Source: Acheta domesticus (Eukaryota > Arthropoda > Insecta > Orthoptera > Gryllidae). From it: a stretch of 64,000 nt of DNA. The stretch is from contig JAHLJT010000631.1 in NCBI GenBank assembly GCA_031308135.1, positions 152,703,425 to 152,767,424 on the forward strand. Reading direction: 5' to 3'. A model generated the notes under the pieces. The model worked only from the letters and a program-made list of their open reading frames with translations. It was not told the DNA's origin and did not search any database. A program made the translations under genes and the position numbers. Positions 35,325 through 48,069 of the stretch are shown here, piece after piece. Within the stretch, counting starts at the first letter, position 1. Each line of letters opens with the position of its first letter.

Positions 35325-36475
35325 TATGTTTGTCACAAAACTATAGAAAAATTACTCGTGCTTTGAAAAAAGTAAGTATGACCTTATTTGAAGATGTAGT
35401 TTTGATAAACACATTTAATTGAAAAAAATGTACTTTTAAAATTGTAGTTGTAAGAAAACGACGAAAACGAAGCGCAGTCAATTCCGAGCGGTCTATTATG
35501 TTTGTCAGGAAATTATAGAAAAACTACTCATATTTTCAAAAAATTCAAAATGACCTTATTTGAAGATCTGTTTTTGATCGGCATATTTCATTAAAAAATC
35601 ATATCTTCACAATCGTAGTTGTAGAAAGACGCCGAAATTTTTGAATTTTTAAAATTTTTTGCAAAATCACACATTTGAACATGAAACCTTCACCATTCTC
35701 TTAAGCTTCCTTAATACTATCTCAGGTACCAATTTAATAAAAAAAGTTGTGCGATTTTTAAGAAAAAATTGTTTAAAGAGAATAAGAAAATGTCTGCGTT
35801 TGACGCAATTTTTTGGAAAAAATACTTAGGTATTTGGAACATTGAATTTAGCCTTATTTAAAGACCTATTTTGTATGACCACATTTCATTAAGAAAAAAA
35901 TGTACCTTCATAATTGTAGTTGTAGGAAGATGCCGAAAAATGTTTGAATTCTTTCAATGTTCGAAAAATCAATGTTTTCACTTAACACGAGACCTACGCC
36001 ATTCTCTTAAATTACCTTCAGACTATTCAACAACAAAATTTAGTCAAAGTTGTTGGCGCGGTTTTTTTGAAAATTTTGAGAATGTCTCAGGGGCTTTGCA
36101 TAAAGTACCCTCCAAAATTAAAATATCGGTTTCAAATACAAGGGGACGCGAGATTATTCAGATCGATTGGAGAGTATCAATTTTAGAGAAAATAGGCTGA
36201 ACGGTTTAGTCGCTAGCGTTGTTCACAGACGCACGGACAGACGTTTTGCTTTCAATTGGTTTTTCAGTATCAAGGACTCACAAAATAGGGAGTCTGGCTG
36301 CACCACGCGTTAGGAGATTTTTTTCCTTAATTTAGCAACTGGAGTTATCCACTTTTTCGTTACAAGACTCCTGTAATAAGAGTCTGTCGAAAATCCGCCG
36401 TTTTTTCGCGCAGCATTACATAACTTTCCATACTACATAACATTACATTAACTCATAATATACGGAAAGTAAAAT
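35325..36475 (+). repeat. Family A repeat, long forward copy with internal module repeated
   Basis: A module ending AATTGTAGTTGTA(A/G)GAAGA-like plus CGCCGAAA occurs three times (about 35,327-35,465, 35,505-35,640 and 35,830-35,965). Then come GTCGCTAGCGTTGTTCACAG, CGGACAGACGTTTTGCTTTC and GTTATCCACTTTTTCGTTAC, ending ATATACGGAAAGTAAAATG at 36,475. Confidence 0.75.
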
Positions 36476-36479
36476 GACA

Positions 36480-37790
36480 CTTATATCCTACTTATCTATA
36501 TATATTATTTATCTGTAGTGATTTCATTTGTGAATAAAAGTGCTTCGAATGATTTTCAATAAAGTTCCTGGGAAACTCAGTACTTTTCTGTGAAAATGAG
36601 TTTCAAATTTCGCATTTTCAGAAAAGTTGAAATGATATTTTCTCAAAATCGGTTCCAAATTTTTCAATTTAAATTGACGTTTACGACCAGGATTTACTTT
36701 ATTTTACCATTACCACGAGATTCTGCTGGGGTCTACCGGGAAACAAGTGAATTGCGCCTAAAAAAAGTGGCTTTGCTCATTAGGGATGTGACATCGATGC
36801 CGATGATTTCAAAACATCAATGTTTCTATAAAAATATCGATGATTTAAATATCGATTTCTTGATACCAAACTTTAAGTGACAGTATTTCTGTGTGTGAGT
36901 TCTTGCTGTGATCTTTGTAAAGTATTAATTAACCATGAAGAGCAAAGAGAAGAAAAATAGGAATTCGGGAATGGGGAAAGTGGTAGTTAATCATATCACT
37001 TGACACAATCAAACTTGGACACACATAGCCACAAAATCGATATGGCCGATTACCGTCGCGTGGGTTAACAAATCCGTTAATGAACGATTTTTTCGCTATA
37101 AGCACTTGAGTCAAACTAAGTTTTATGCATGAACTATTACAAATGAACATGCTCAAAAGTTTTCAGGCAGAAATCGTGCAGTCTAGTCTGCACGTTTTCT
37201 GTTCCTCCAATCAGCATGAAAACTGTACTGTTTACATTTACCGGCCTTAAAGATCTTGGTAAATACGAAAGTTAACTATTATTGTGGATATGCAGTATTT
37301 TCTGTCCTAACTTTCCTACAGCACTTACTGGTGTGCGATGTAATCGCACGGTTTCAGCTAGTAAACTTGAAATTGTATAATATTCATATGTTATTGATAT
37401 CCGTTCTTGGAAATGAAGTAACATAGTAAATGAGAGTTGTGACAAATATAAAGGGTAAAATGCAAAGTGATTGTAGACAATTCTCAAGAGTACTATGAAA
37501 TATTATCGCTTGTGTTAATAGTCCCTGTACATTAGCTGAACTAAAAAGAATCGATTACTTTTTGAGTTGTTTTTAAATGTCGGTAAACTACGCACTTGTT
37601 CATTGTCTTTTTCCCACTCTCACCAGCACTTGCGGTCTCTCACTAGCACTCGTGGTTTACAAAGATCCGCAGGCAGTAAGCTCGTGAGCAAACTCTCGTA
37701 ACTCTTTGTTGCTGCGTGTAAACAAACCTCTCGTTTTCTCACGGGGCAAAGAACATCTTGCGTAAGAAAGATACAAAATCAAGCACCTTG
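36480..37790. other. Unassigned AT-rich sequence
   Basis: 36,530-36,720 weakly resembles the family A interior (GTGCTTCGAATGATTTTCAA). The rest is unrecognised. A short internal repeat, CTCTCACCAGCACT/CTCTCACTAGCACT, lies at 37,617-37,650. Confidence 0.4.
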
Positions 37791-37854
37791 TTACAGCGTG
37801 TAGCCAAGCACACGATTCGCGAAGAGGCTCCCCGCCGCCGCCCACGCCCCGTAA

Positions 37855-38085
37855 CCGCCTCCCCCCTTGGCCCTGACCCTTCACTTTGCCCTTCGCCCTG
37901 CGCCTTCGTCCTGCCCGTTTATCCTGTTCACTTCATCGGCCCCTTCGCCCTGCTTCTTCGCCCCGCCCCTTGTGCTTCCTTTCACCCTGCCCATCACCCT
38001 ACCCTTCACCGTCCTGCTCTTTCACTTCGCCCCTTTGCCCTCCACCATCGCCCTGCTCCTTACCTTGCCCCTTCGCCTACTCGTG
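37855..38085. repeat. Degenerate CCCTTCG-type minisatellite
   Basis: Drifting copies of GCCCTTC, GCCCTGC and CACCCTTC over about 230 bp. The Pro/Ser/Leu/Phe-rich frames over it are by-products. Confidence 0.8.
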
Positions 38086-38109
38086 TAGCCGCATGGAGCT
38101 CCGGGTACA

Positions 38110-39885
38110 GTACGCCATCTTTGGTACCATTGCTAGTCGATTCTTTATCCCGATACCCGTGGGTACTACCTGTATTCCAATGGAGTGTGCCTTGACCCCA
38201 CCGAAAACTTAACACATTTACGAGCTCGCCGCAGATGGGTCTCACAGAATGCTGATCCTTCCCAACGCAAAGCACCCCAAAGGAAGAGACAAGCATCCAT
38301 GTCCAGGCCGAGATGAGTGAAAGAATTATCAATTTGTCAAGTGTGTATTGTATTCAATGTGTAATTACACGAGGGAATAACCATTTTATGAAGAACAAAT
38401 AACTGTTAATGAATTTTGCAAGCTGGTATGAACACTACCGATACTGCAATAATAATATTGAGAAAAACGAAATGGAGAGAAGGGTCGGAGCAAGCAATGT
38501 TTAGAAGTTGCTTTTCATCAATGTTCAAAAGAAATGATTTTGGGGAGGGACTCGATACACAAAACGTTGTTACTAACAGTAGATAAAATGACGTACGCCA
38601 CTTACAAGCACAAAAAACATTCGACGAGGGAACCAGTAGGAATATTCCGGTAGTTATAAAAATGTAGTATTTCACAAAACACGCCAAGCGTACACGGCCA
38701 TCAGAACCCTTTTATTGCGCCAGCACGCAGGCGATACACAAAAGACAAAGCAGAATGCAGTACGCACTAAAACGTCACATGGCAAGAATAGTGACGAGGA
38801 ACAAAATTTAACAAAGGACGATGATGGATGTGCACTGTCATATGAGAGACGTACCTAAAGAAAATAAAAAGCTTGGAAATAATTTGGAAAAGAAAGCGTG
38901 AGGAAATGTATAAAAGTAATTTATTAGAAAACTATCCTTTGAGAATACTGCATATGTATTATGAAATACGGTGTTAATGAAATCATAACGAATTATGCAA
39001 ATAAAATGACCGTAACGTAACGTCACGAAAAATAGAAGAAATAAGTAAAATAGCTGTCACGAACCCAGTGCGTGAAATCAAGGAATAAATACTATGATTC
39101 AACTTTGCCATGTTTCACAGACACTTAAAAACGTGCGTGTTCTAAAACGTTCGTGGTCTGTACCTAACATTTAAGTCTGATGTTTTTTACGTAACTCATT
39201 CCCGTATATTACGGCAGTAAATTCTGTGTACCGCACAATTTCTTGCAGTGAAGACATTTATATCCCTCTTCTATCTGAGATTCGCATGGGAATGTAGTAA
39301 TTCTGTCTTGTACGAGTTGCAAACTGGATTCAAGAAATTCTTGCGTGAGTTAGGGAAGTGTCTCAAAAGAATGAAGAGTGTTTCACGTCTCGAGCATCGC
39401 TCAGATCTTTTATCTGAGAGAATTAATTTCAGCTTCTGCAAGTACGTACCTGCCTTATCTTGTATATCACATTTCAACTGGTTCCATGAAAATATATTTT
39501 TTTACCCAATTTAAATACATGTCCCCAAATTAATAAGAGAGACCCCATTAAAAGATGCATGTGTTGAATCACTTCAGAAATGATTGTCAATTTTGTTTTC
39601 TTAAAAGGTTTAAAAACCATAACAATATTCGAGAAATATGTATTTAAAATACTAAGGAGTTTTGCATATAAAGAAGTTTCACTTTCTACATTACCAAATT
39701 TCATTATTTCGTCTTCTAAAGAAAGGCAGAGGGTCCTAAATATGTTATCAATAGAGTCTGGATTGTTTTTTGATTGATTGATTGATTAGTGATGCGGGGT
39801 GCGACAACTGGTAAGATCATTAGTCTCGTAAATGATAAGCTTGTATTTCCTCGGGAGGTGACGGTCCCCATTGTATGTGACTTCT
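38110..39885. other. Unassigned sequence
   Basis: No transposon or gene was recognised. A short GATT tetramer run lies at 39,773-39,788. Confidence 0.5.
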
Positions 39886-39889
39886 CCCC

Positions 39890-40245
39890 ATAGCGATGGT
39901 GTAGCGGTTAGCGTAACGGACTCCTATACCCAAGTTCGCGGGTTCAAACCCGATCAAAGTCGTGGATTTTTAGGGGCGAAAAAAATCCTTCGAACGCCTT
40001 CCTTCGGAGGGAAAATAAAACCGGCTGTTCCATGTTAGTAGATTGACTTGCATGTAAAAGATCCTCAAGCCTAAATGATGCCTCTGAGCAAAATTCAAAT
40101 CGCCTGTTTCGTCGCCTCAGTAATACCTTCTTTCCGCTAGTTGATGAAAGGAGTGTAACAAAATTTGCGTGGTCAGACGGAAGAGCAGGCCTCATGGCCT
40201 GAGTCTCGCCACGTAAAATAAGGCAATTCAATTCAATAGCTCGTC
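39890..40245 (+). mobile_element. tRNA-derived SINE
   Basis: The head has RNA polymerase III promoter boxes: GATGGTGTAGCGGTTAGCGT (box A) at about 39,895 and GGGTTCAAACCC (box B) at about 39,941. The body contains GGATTTTTAGGGGCGAAAAA, TTCCTTCGGAGGGAAAATAA, CCGGCTGTTCCATG and GGCCTCATGGCCTGAGTC, and the tail is AATTCAATTCAAT. The head cannot fold a closed acceptor stem, so it is a SINE and not a tRNA gene. It would be moved by a partner LINE's reverse transcriptase. Confidence 0.82.
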
Positions 40246-40284
40246 AAATACAGTATTAAATTGTTTTTGACGTAAAATAAATAA

Positions 40285-40620
40285 ATCATCCTCCACTGAA
40301 TGGTGTGAACCGGCGCCGACCAACCGTCGACTAACGGCGTTTCCCCATCCAAGTATCACCCAAGTACCGCCCCACTCGGGACAACCCGTGAGCTCCCGAC
40401 CGGTCTCTGTGATAGCGTAGTGAATGTAAATGCAAGAGTGTGTATATGAGGGGTGATAATAGGACAATGAAGAGGAAGGAAAGTTCGCGTGCGGACCGTG
40501 GCCGCTTTGTTAGGGTACTGCTCCCCCATTCGCCTGGTATTGATTGGAGAAACCACGGAAAACTACCGATCAGAGCAGCCGACCGCTAGAATTCTCTTCC
40601 AAACAGCGACTGAACTCGAT
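40285..40620 (+). repeat. GC-rich dispersed repeat C, copy 1
   Basis: Matches 54,640-54,990 in reverse. Best landmarks: GGAGAAACCACGGAAAACTA with CCGATCAGAGCAGC, and AGAATTCTCTTCCAAACAGC. The reverse strand contains TACTTGGATGGGGAAACGCC, which resembles the 5S rRNA promoter-region motif, so a 5S-linked SINE origin is conceivable but unproven. Confidence 0.75.
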
Positions 40621-40621
40621 C

Positions 40622-40985
40622 CCTATTTTACTTTCCCATACATATACGTATATACGTAGTATGGGGAAAGTTATGTAATGCTGCGTGTAAAAACGGCGGA
40701 TTTTCGGCAGAAAAAAATTCATTGACGGGCCTTGATAACGAACAGATGGATAAATCCTGTTGCTAAATTAAGCAAAAAAATCCCGTAACACGTGGTGCCA
40801 GAATTCCTGTTTAGTGGGCCCTTGATACAGAAAAACCAATTTATAGTCCGTCCGTCCTTCCGCCCGTCCATCCGTCAGACCGTCCGTCCGGTGTATGTGA
40901 ACAATATTAGCGTCTAAAGTTTAGGCGCTAAACCAAAATACTAGCGCCTAAAGTTTAGGTCCTAAACCAAACCTGCACTGCATTT
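40622..40985 (-). repeat. Family A repeat, reverse 5'-truncated copy
   Basis: Starts ATTTTACTTTCCCATACATA, then TGGGGAAAGTTATGTAATGC, TCGGCAGAAAAAAATTCATT, CGTAACACGTGGTGCCAGAA and a run of CCGTCCGTCC (40,850-40,890). It ends at a short tandem of TAGCGCCTAAAGTTTAGG. Confidence 0.8.
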
Positions 40986-41454
40986 TGCACTTTCATTGAT
41001 GTCAGGAGCTGTTCGCGAGCAACTCAGGGAAACTGTGAAAATCGATGAAGGGTGGGGATGAGACTCATTCTAATAGTGGTGGCCACCAATTAGAAGGCGC
41101 AGTTAGAACCATAGCGCGTAAGTTGAAAGTACAATCGTCGAGGACATGACTGTCCCATACACTTCAAGGAATATTGCCTTTTGAATAATATTGTAAATGT
41201 TTGTTGTCGATATATGATAGTGTGAAATACAATACTACAACTAATTATACATATTTGATTTGGACACCAAGTTTTATATTTGCTTGTAGGACTGATAAGG
41301 TAATTCGCTTTGCTACGATGTACTCACAAATTTAGTGTTTTGCTAAACCAAAAAATTATGATACCGAATTGTTTTAGTATGATGATGACAGCAATAAACT
41401 ATTTTTCCATTTAATATGTTCAATTGAATATGACGGTTCTATCAAAGCTAAAAC

Positions 41455-41840
41455 ATATTTTTATTTTCCCATATACATACGCATATACGGAGTAATATAC
41501 GTAGTATAGGGAAAGTTCGTCAAAAAACGGCGATTTTTCGACAGAAAAAAATTCATTGCCGGGCCCTGATAACTAAAAAGTGGATAAAACCAGTTGCTAC
41601 ATTAAGAAAAAATCCCCTAACACGTGGTGAAGCCAGAATCCCTATTTTGTGGCTCCTTGATACCGAAAAACTGACTGAAAGCAAAACGTCTGTGTCTGTC
41701 TGTGAACACCACTTAGCATAAATCATGCATAGGATTTTTTTTCAAATTGATGAAACCCCTGTCGATCTGGCTCCATCAAAGCTTTGAGATTGAGTCGAAG
41801 CTTAATTTTTGAAAAATTAGAATTTTAATCATAATGGATC
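41455..41840 (-). repeat. Family A repeat, reverse copy
   Basis: Starts TATTTTCCCATATACATACG, followed by TATAGGGAAAGTTCGTC, GGATAAAACCAGTTGC, CTAACACGTGGTGAAGCCAG and CTTGATACCGAAAAACTGAC. The part around CTGTGAACACC is shortened. Confidence 0.78.
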
Positions 41841-42289
41841 TTCCGCCATGTAATTCAGTAAACTGTGCTCTACACTTACAAAAAGTTATTAACAATTTGG
41901 ATGAGTTAAAAAATATTGCTAACGTATTTTGTGCTGTTCTTGTGCTGTCCACAGACGGACAGAGTGAAAGCGCTGGAAGGGCGCGGGGTCACGGGCCGCT
42001 CTGGGGGTGCGATCCAGCTCTGCTTTCTCCGCTCACACACGTCGCCGGGAAAAGAGACTTACGGCGTTTTCTATCTGGAGTGAGGGTTGTGTAATGATGT
42101 TTGTCTCTAGCAAATAGCTGGTTTTCGGCAGAAATCTTGTGGAAATTCATATTGGATAGGTAAACAGAAGTCATCTTCCCAAATAATTACTGTGTTTCAC
42201 AAAATTAAATAATATTACAATCTATTTTTTTAAATCACATTTATTTATCTAGATGGAATACATCTAGTGTAATAACTTTACAGATGGTT

Positions 42290-43165
42290 TGTTTTGACTT
42301 ATACTAGTTAAAATATCTAAGCCAACTTATCCTTAACTTTGAAGAGGACACTCTAGGGGAGAACCTCGAGGTTAAGTATCATGGTTGGATAAGATTTTGA
42401 AAAAGGCATCAAATGGGAATCTATTTGTTATTCGGGTGTGGGTGGGGTTTTTTGCTAATTTAAAGTGGGATGCTGCTGGTATGTCTGCTAGGTTTTGGTA
42501 GAAATAGTGCGATATATGGGCTATTTGGTTTATTGCTGTGTTCATGTTTAATTCGGAATGAAGTTGTTTATTACTTATGAACCATTTGTGATTAATCTGA
42601 TAAATTTGTTTTCAATTATTTGGAATTTATTGACATTTGTGGAGGCTGCGTTTTTCCATACTGGGCATGCGTAGAGCATTAGTGGCCGTATCATAGTTTT
42701 ATACAATGTTGTAGAGTTTGTGAATGTGAGGGATTTGTGTTTGTTGATTAGTGGCCGGATTTGGAAAAATTTATTTCTTGCTTGTTTAACTTTAGTATCA
42801 GTATGGGATTTCCAGGTTAATTTTGTGTCGAGGTGAAGTCCTAAATATTTTATGGGTTGTGAAGGTGGAGTCCAGGTGATGGGGGAGTCGTTTATTACTA
42901 ACGGAGGGACTATGTTAAATTTTCTGAGTGAGAAGATTTTTGCAGTTGTTTTGTCAGGATTAAGTTGAATTTTCCAGATGTTTGCCCAGGTTTCAATTTT
43001 ATTTAAGTGGCTTTGGATTTCTGATCGAAGGTTATTTAGTGAGTATCCTGAGGCAGATAGGACTGTATCGTCTGCAAATTAACAATCTATATAGCCAACA
43101 TTTTTCAAGAATATTTCTCTATCGCCAGTGCTCCATATAAAAAATTAAAGTAAAATAGGATAAAT
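42290..43165 (-). pseudogene. Jockey-like LINE ORF2, C-terminal part
   Basis: On the minus strand the fragment starts in the reverse transcriptase just before its catalytic box: GYIDC, stop, FADDTVLSASGYS near 43,070. The thumb follows: WKIQLNPDKTTAKIFSLRKF, IKYLGLHLDTKLTWKSHTDT, TLYKTMIRPLMLYACPVWKN. After a frameshift near 42,580 comes the tail WFISNKQLHSELNMNTAINQ, which runs to a natural stop at 42,372. The roughly 80 bp beyond would be 3' UTR. The 5' truncation is the usual result of incomplete reverse transcription. It complements the C-terminal part missing from the 23-26.6 kb element and could be the same family, but they do not overlap enough to say. Confidence 0.82.
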
Positions 43166-43724
43166 GACTTACATAGATATAATAAAATATGAAATAATAC
43201 AATTAAACTACATACCCAAGTAACGTGGTAAATACGACTTATACCGGAGCTGTTTTGTTCTCTGGGAAAACTACAGGATATGTTTGTTTCTAGAGGTGGG
43301 GGGTCCTATGTTCAGCAAAGGACCATGACCAACATCAGTTTCATAATTGAGGCTGGAGGAAAAGGATTTTTTTCTCAAAATTGTCTGATATATTTCATAT
43401 TAGTCTTTTGCTTTTAAAATACTTACTTGCATTTTATCTTTAAATGTTGTTATATGATGCACTAATGATGAAAAAATATTCTCAAAATGTTTGCTTTATA
43501 GACTGTAATATTTGAAGTAATTTTGCGAAATGCATGAAGAAATATCCAAGAACTGAATTTATTATTAAAACATTTTCAAATTAAAATAATATAAAAATAT
43601 TTTTGCGAAAGATTTCTTCTTTTTACTTATTTTTTCCCTCCCCTTATTCTTTCTTTTACTTAATCTAAATTTGTTCTAAGCACATGTTTCTCTCTGACAC
43701 TTAAAGTATATCACACTTAACAAC

Positions 43725-44497
43725 TAGTATTCAGAATAGCGCAGACTTTCCCGTATTAGTTTTCTATTTTCTTTGCTCTTGACTAGATATTCGGACTTGC
43801 CCTATTCTCTTGCCATCTGCCATCTTTCGACGCTCAAAGTGCATTTTTTGACATTTTTTTAATTTTACGGTTCCCTAATAGTAGGATGAAAATATTATTT
43901 TAAAAATATTAAAGAACACTAAAACCTCGTCCTAAATGGCAATTTTCTTTGAAAAATTTCAAACTATTTTTAAGGATAGGACGTTTGTATGTTTAAACGC
44001 GAAATTTGATGCTGCAGAAAATAGTGTTTACAAATTGGTAGAAATGTGCATATTAACGGTATGAGAGATCATTAAAAAATTAATTTGTGTAATTTTTGAA
44101 AAAAAACAAAAAGGTTCCCAAAAATGAACTACACGTCATCACGTTGTAAGAAAAAATTTGGAGCCATTAATGAGAAAATGACGTTCGAGCGTTTCTGAAA
44201 AAAACGACATTTGGTGCTAGTTTTCACGGAAAACGTGTTTGAGAAAATTTATATGACATTATTTAAAGCACATGTACTCATAAATACAATAATGTTGCTA
44301 ATGTAAATCACCGCTAATATAAATACAAACGACTTGAGAGACTCGTCAAAAAATTACACGTTTTTAATTTTTTTTAAACGAAAAGATAATCTAATTGGGC
44401 GTCTATGTCATCTCACAGAGTACATTTACCACTATCCCTACCAAAAGGGAAAATTTGGAGCCGTTTTTATAAACTCTTTTTTAATTAATTATTTTTA
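43725..44497 (+). repeat. Family A repeat, left part of the LINE-split copy
   Basis: Starts AACTAGTATTCAGAATAGCG and GACTTTCCCGTATTAGTTTT, continues TCCCTAATAGTAGGATGAAA, AAACCTCGTCCTAAATGGCA and GCACATGTACTCATAAATAC. It stops at TATAAACTCTTTTTTAATT, where the I-type LINE begins. The rest is at 49,727-50,335. Confidence 0.82.
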
Positions 44498-44925
44498 TTT
44501 TTAGTCGCATCAACATCGCGGTTGTATAATACAGTTACAATATAATTATAATGCAGTTAATTACAATACAACAGTAGAAAATTATAACAATTACATTTTC
44601 AATTATCTTACAATAGTAATAACAATTCAGGGACAACAATTACAGTTTACATAAATCCATTGGCCTTAAATGTCTATAAATATGTTAATGAATAAACAAA
44701 ATTTGATTATTTTTTCTTGGTCTTCTTTAGAATGCAGTATTTATTGGTGGTTAAATCCATTTGATACTCTTTGTTATACCTGGAACATACTTTGAAAATG
44801 TGATCAAGGTTTAAATGTGTATTGCATAAATCACATGAGGGTGGAGGTGATTTTTGGATGAAATAGAGATAGCTTAATTTACAATGTCCAGTTCGTATCC
44901 TTGAAAGGACTAATTGCTCCCTGCG

Positions 44926-44976
44926 TCGGAATTTTGTGTCGGTGCCTATACACTAGGCACCAACACAAAATTCCGA
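44926..44976. repeat. 23-bp-arm hairpin inside LINE ORF2
   Basis: TCGGAATTTTGTGTCGGTGC... is followed, after a 5-base loop, by its reverse complement with one mismatch (44,926-44,948 and 44,954-44,976). It lies between the RNase H-like part and the C-terminal zinc motif and disrupts the frame. It looks like a short templated inverted duplication. Confidence 0.9.
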
Positions 44977-47900
44977 CAGTTTTTATGCACTAAAAACTGT
45001 ATATAGATTTATGTAGATAGCTGGCTTTATAATTTGTCCATTCATGGCTACATTTATTTTTCATTTCTTCCTCAACAAATTTTAAAATGTCTTCAACTGT
45101 GCATGATAAGTTATGTACATTTGTTGATATTTGAAGATCAATTAATGTATTACTTATACTGGCGCCTCTGGTTATGAAAATCGGTTCAATTTGAGAAGGG
45201 ATCCATACTAGAACCAAATTTATTCCGCCTTGATGATCTGAAGATATTCTTCTATAATAACGATGTTTATTTCTGTTTTAGTACTCTTGCTCCAGTTGAT
45301 TGATGATACTGAGCTTGTGAGCAGAATGACATTAGGAGAGTGAAGCTTGGGGATGTATTTAAGTGCTGACTTTAAGGCATAGGACTTTGTAGTTTTATGG
45401 CTGGCATATTGCTTAAGCTGGAACTTTATTGTGTTATCAGGCATGCATACTATGGCTACTTTTCTGGTTTCACTGGAACTGCCGTGAATGGAGATTACAG
45501 AATAGTTGGAGTAGTTGCATCAAAATAATTCAAGGACTTGTTTAGCCATTTGCCAGTTGATAGATTTTTCTTTTCACATTTGGTTAAGGTCAAGTCGATT
45601 TTGATGTTTGGAATAGTCCAAGGTAGCACAGCAGGAATTCTTTGTTTCTCAATATGGTTGTATTGAATATTGAATTCATTTAGTAAATTTTTAACTCTGC
45701 AGTAGAAAGGTTTGTGATGAGAATAGTCTTGATGTACAGTTGGCAATGGGGGAAATACATCATTATGTATAATAGGATTAATTGAAGAGGCAGCTTTAAT
45801 TTCGTACATAATGCTCAGCTTCTGGTTGCCTTCGAAATTTTAGTGATAGTTCGTGAGCCTCTATTAGGATGCTTCCAATAGGATTTGTGTGGAAACAACC
45901 TGTACAGATTCTCACGGCTTGGTTATGAACGGTTTCAAGTTTCTTCAATATATTTGGTTTGGCTGAATTATATATCAGTGATCCATAATCTATTTTGCTT
46001 CTAATAATTGATTTGTACGTTAGTAATAAGAGTTTTCTGTCAGCTCCCCATTTGTTGTGAGCTATACATTTAAGAATATTTAGCCTCTTCTTGCAGTCGT
46101 TGACCAGATTTAGGATGTGGTTCCTCCATGTCATTTTACAATCGAAAATTAATCCAAGTATTTTGGTGTTTTGTACAGATCGTAGGGTTTGTTGCCCTAA
46201 ATACAGATGGGGAGTTGTGTTTAGGTTGCTCTTGGAGAATAATATGCATTCTGTTTTTTGGCTGAAAACTTAAAATCAGACTTAAGGGACCAGAAATGTA
46301 ATTTATTTCAAGCTTCTTGTACAGCTTCTTCAGTGATAGTTAAGTTTTTCCCTTTACAGAGGACAATTATATCATCGGCATATTACCTAACTATTGATGG
46401 TGCTTTTATATCTTGATCTGCATCATTAATGGCCAGAAAAAATAATGTAACACTTAAGACGGATCCTTGAGGAACGCCGTTTTCTGGTTTCCTTGTATGA
46501 GATAGATGGTTATTAACTCTCACCTTTATTCTACGGTCAAGTGTAAAATTTTTGAGAAATTCAAACCTATTTCCTGTGATAAATATTTCTTGAAGTTTAT
46601 ACAAGATGCGATGTATCCAGACCATGTCATGGGCTTATTCGATATCGAAGTTGACAGCAATCACATGTTGCTTATTAATAAATGCCTCTTGGATATAGGT
46701 TTCGGTACTGATAAGATGGGAATGTATGAAATGACCAGGACGTAAACCGAATTGATTCTCACGAATAATTTTTTGATTATCCATAAACCATCTAATTTTT
46801 TTGTTGACATTTTTTCTAAAATTTTGCACATGTTACATTTTAATGAAATAGGCCTATAATTGTCAGTTTTCGATTGGTCTCTGCGAATTTTCAGTACTGG
46901 CACAACAGTTGCCGTTTTCCATATTTCAGGAAAGATACTATTATTCCATATTATATTGTATATTGCAAGTAGGGTTTGTTTGCCTTTCAAAGAGAGATTT
47001 TTAATAAGGGCATTGGGAATATTATCAGGGCCAGGAGTGGTATTAGCTGTGGAATCAATGGTAGAGGTTAATTCAGATAGTGAAATAGGTTCATTAAGTT
47101 GACATGTTATCCAGTTTTCTTCTTTATCCAAAATAATTTGTTGATTTTCCAGTTCATTTTTATATGGAATAAACTCATTGAGGTAGTTCACTGTGCTGGA
47201 ATTTTATGCAAAGGTATCAGCAAATTCATTGGCAATTAGTACAGGGTCAGTTACAACTTGATTTTCAATATGTATAAAGTTAATTGTATTATTTCTTTTG
47301 TTTCCTTGAATTTTTTTGACTTTTCTCCAACATTCAGATATACTATTTTGATTGGATAATGATGAAACATAGTCCAGACTTTAGCTTTGCTGTCTTTAAT
47401 GTTTTTTCTGGCTGCAACTCTGGTTCTCTTGTATTCAATTTTGTTTTCAAGGGTACTTTGTTTTCTATATGTATTAAAAGCATATTTTGCTTTTCTGATA
47501 GCCTCCTCACATTTCTCATTCCACCATAGTACCCTTTTCCTTTTGAGTGAATTTTTATATTGACAAATTGAGTCATTTGCTGCTTTGGTGATGATATCTG
47601 AGAAGGATTGAATAGTTTTGTCTATATTACCAACATCGTTGAGTAGATTAGCCTGAGTAAGGAAAACATCATTCTGATTTTGGTACTTAGTTCAGTCAGT
47701 ACTGTTGAAATTCCATTTCGGGGTAGCAGGTGGAGGTAAATACAAATTGTGATTGCAATTTGTAATTGCTTTTGGGACTCAGGATGTTGATGAATATAGG
47801 ATAATGATCACTATCATAAGGGTATTCGGATGCATACCAGTTACAATTTTGGGCGAATCGGGAAGAGGAAAGCGTAAGGTCAATGGCACTGAACTTATCA

Positions 47901-48020
47901 TTACTGATATTGATGTGAGTCGACTGACCAGAATTAAGAATTAATTAGTTCATTCTCTTCTATAACATATTCAATTTTCAACCCCCTTGAGTCAGTTTTA
48001 TATGATCCTCAAAGAGAATG

Positions 48021-48021
<1 letters not shown>

Positions 48022-48067
<46 letters not shown>
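48022..48067. repeat. (TA)n microsatellite in LINE endonuclease
   Basis: About 46 bp of pure TA. Read in ORF2 frame it gives alternating Ile/Tyr between LSPTILCICN and NHSL, stop, GSYKTDSRG. The expected GDFN-containing segment is absent. Confidence 0.9.

Positions 48068-48069
<2 letters not shown>

Noticed and set aside
39890..39965. Functional tRNA gene
   Set aside because: Box A and box B are clear but the acceptor stem does not close, and a SINE body and tail follow directly.
40300..40380. 5S rRNA gene
   Set aside because: Only a short TACTTGGATGGG-like match exists on the reverse strand; the rest of 5S is absent and the segment belongs to a dispersed repeat.
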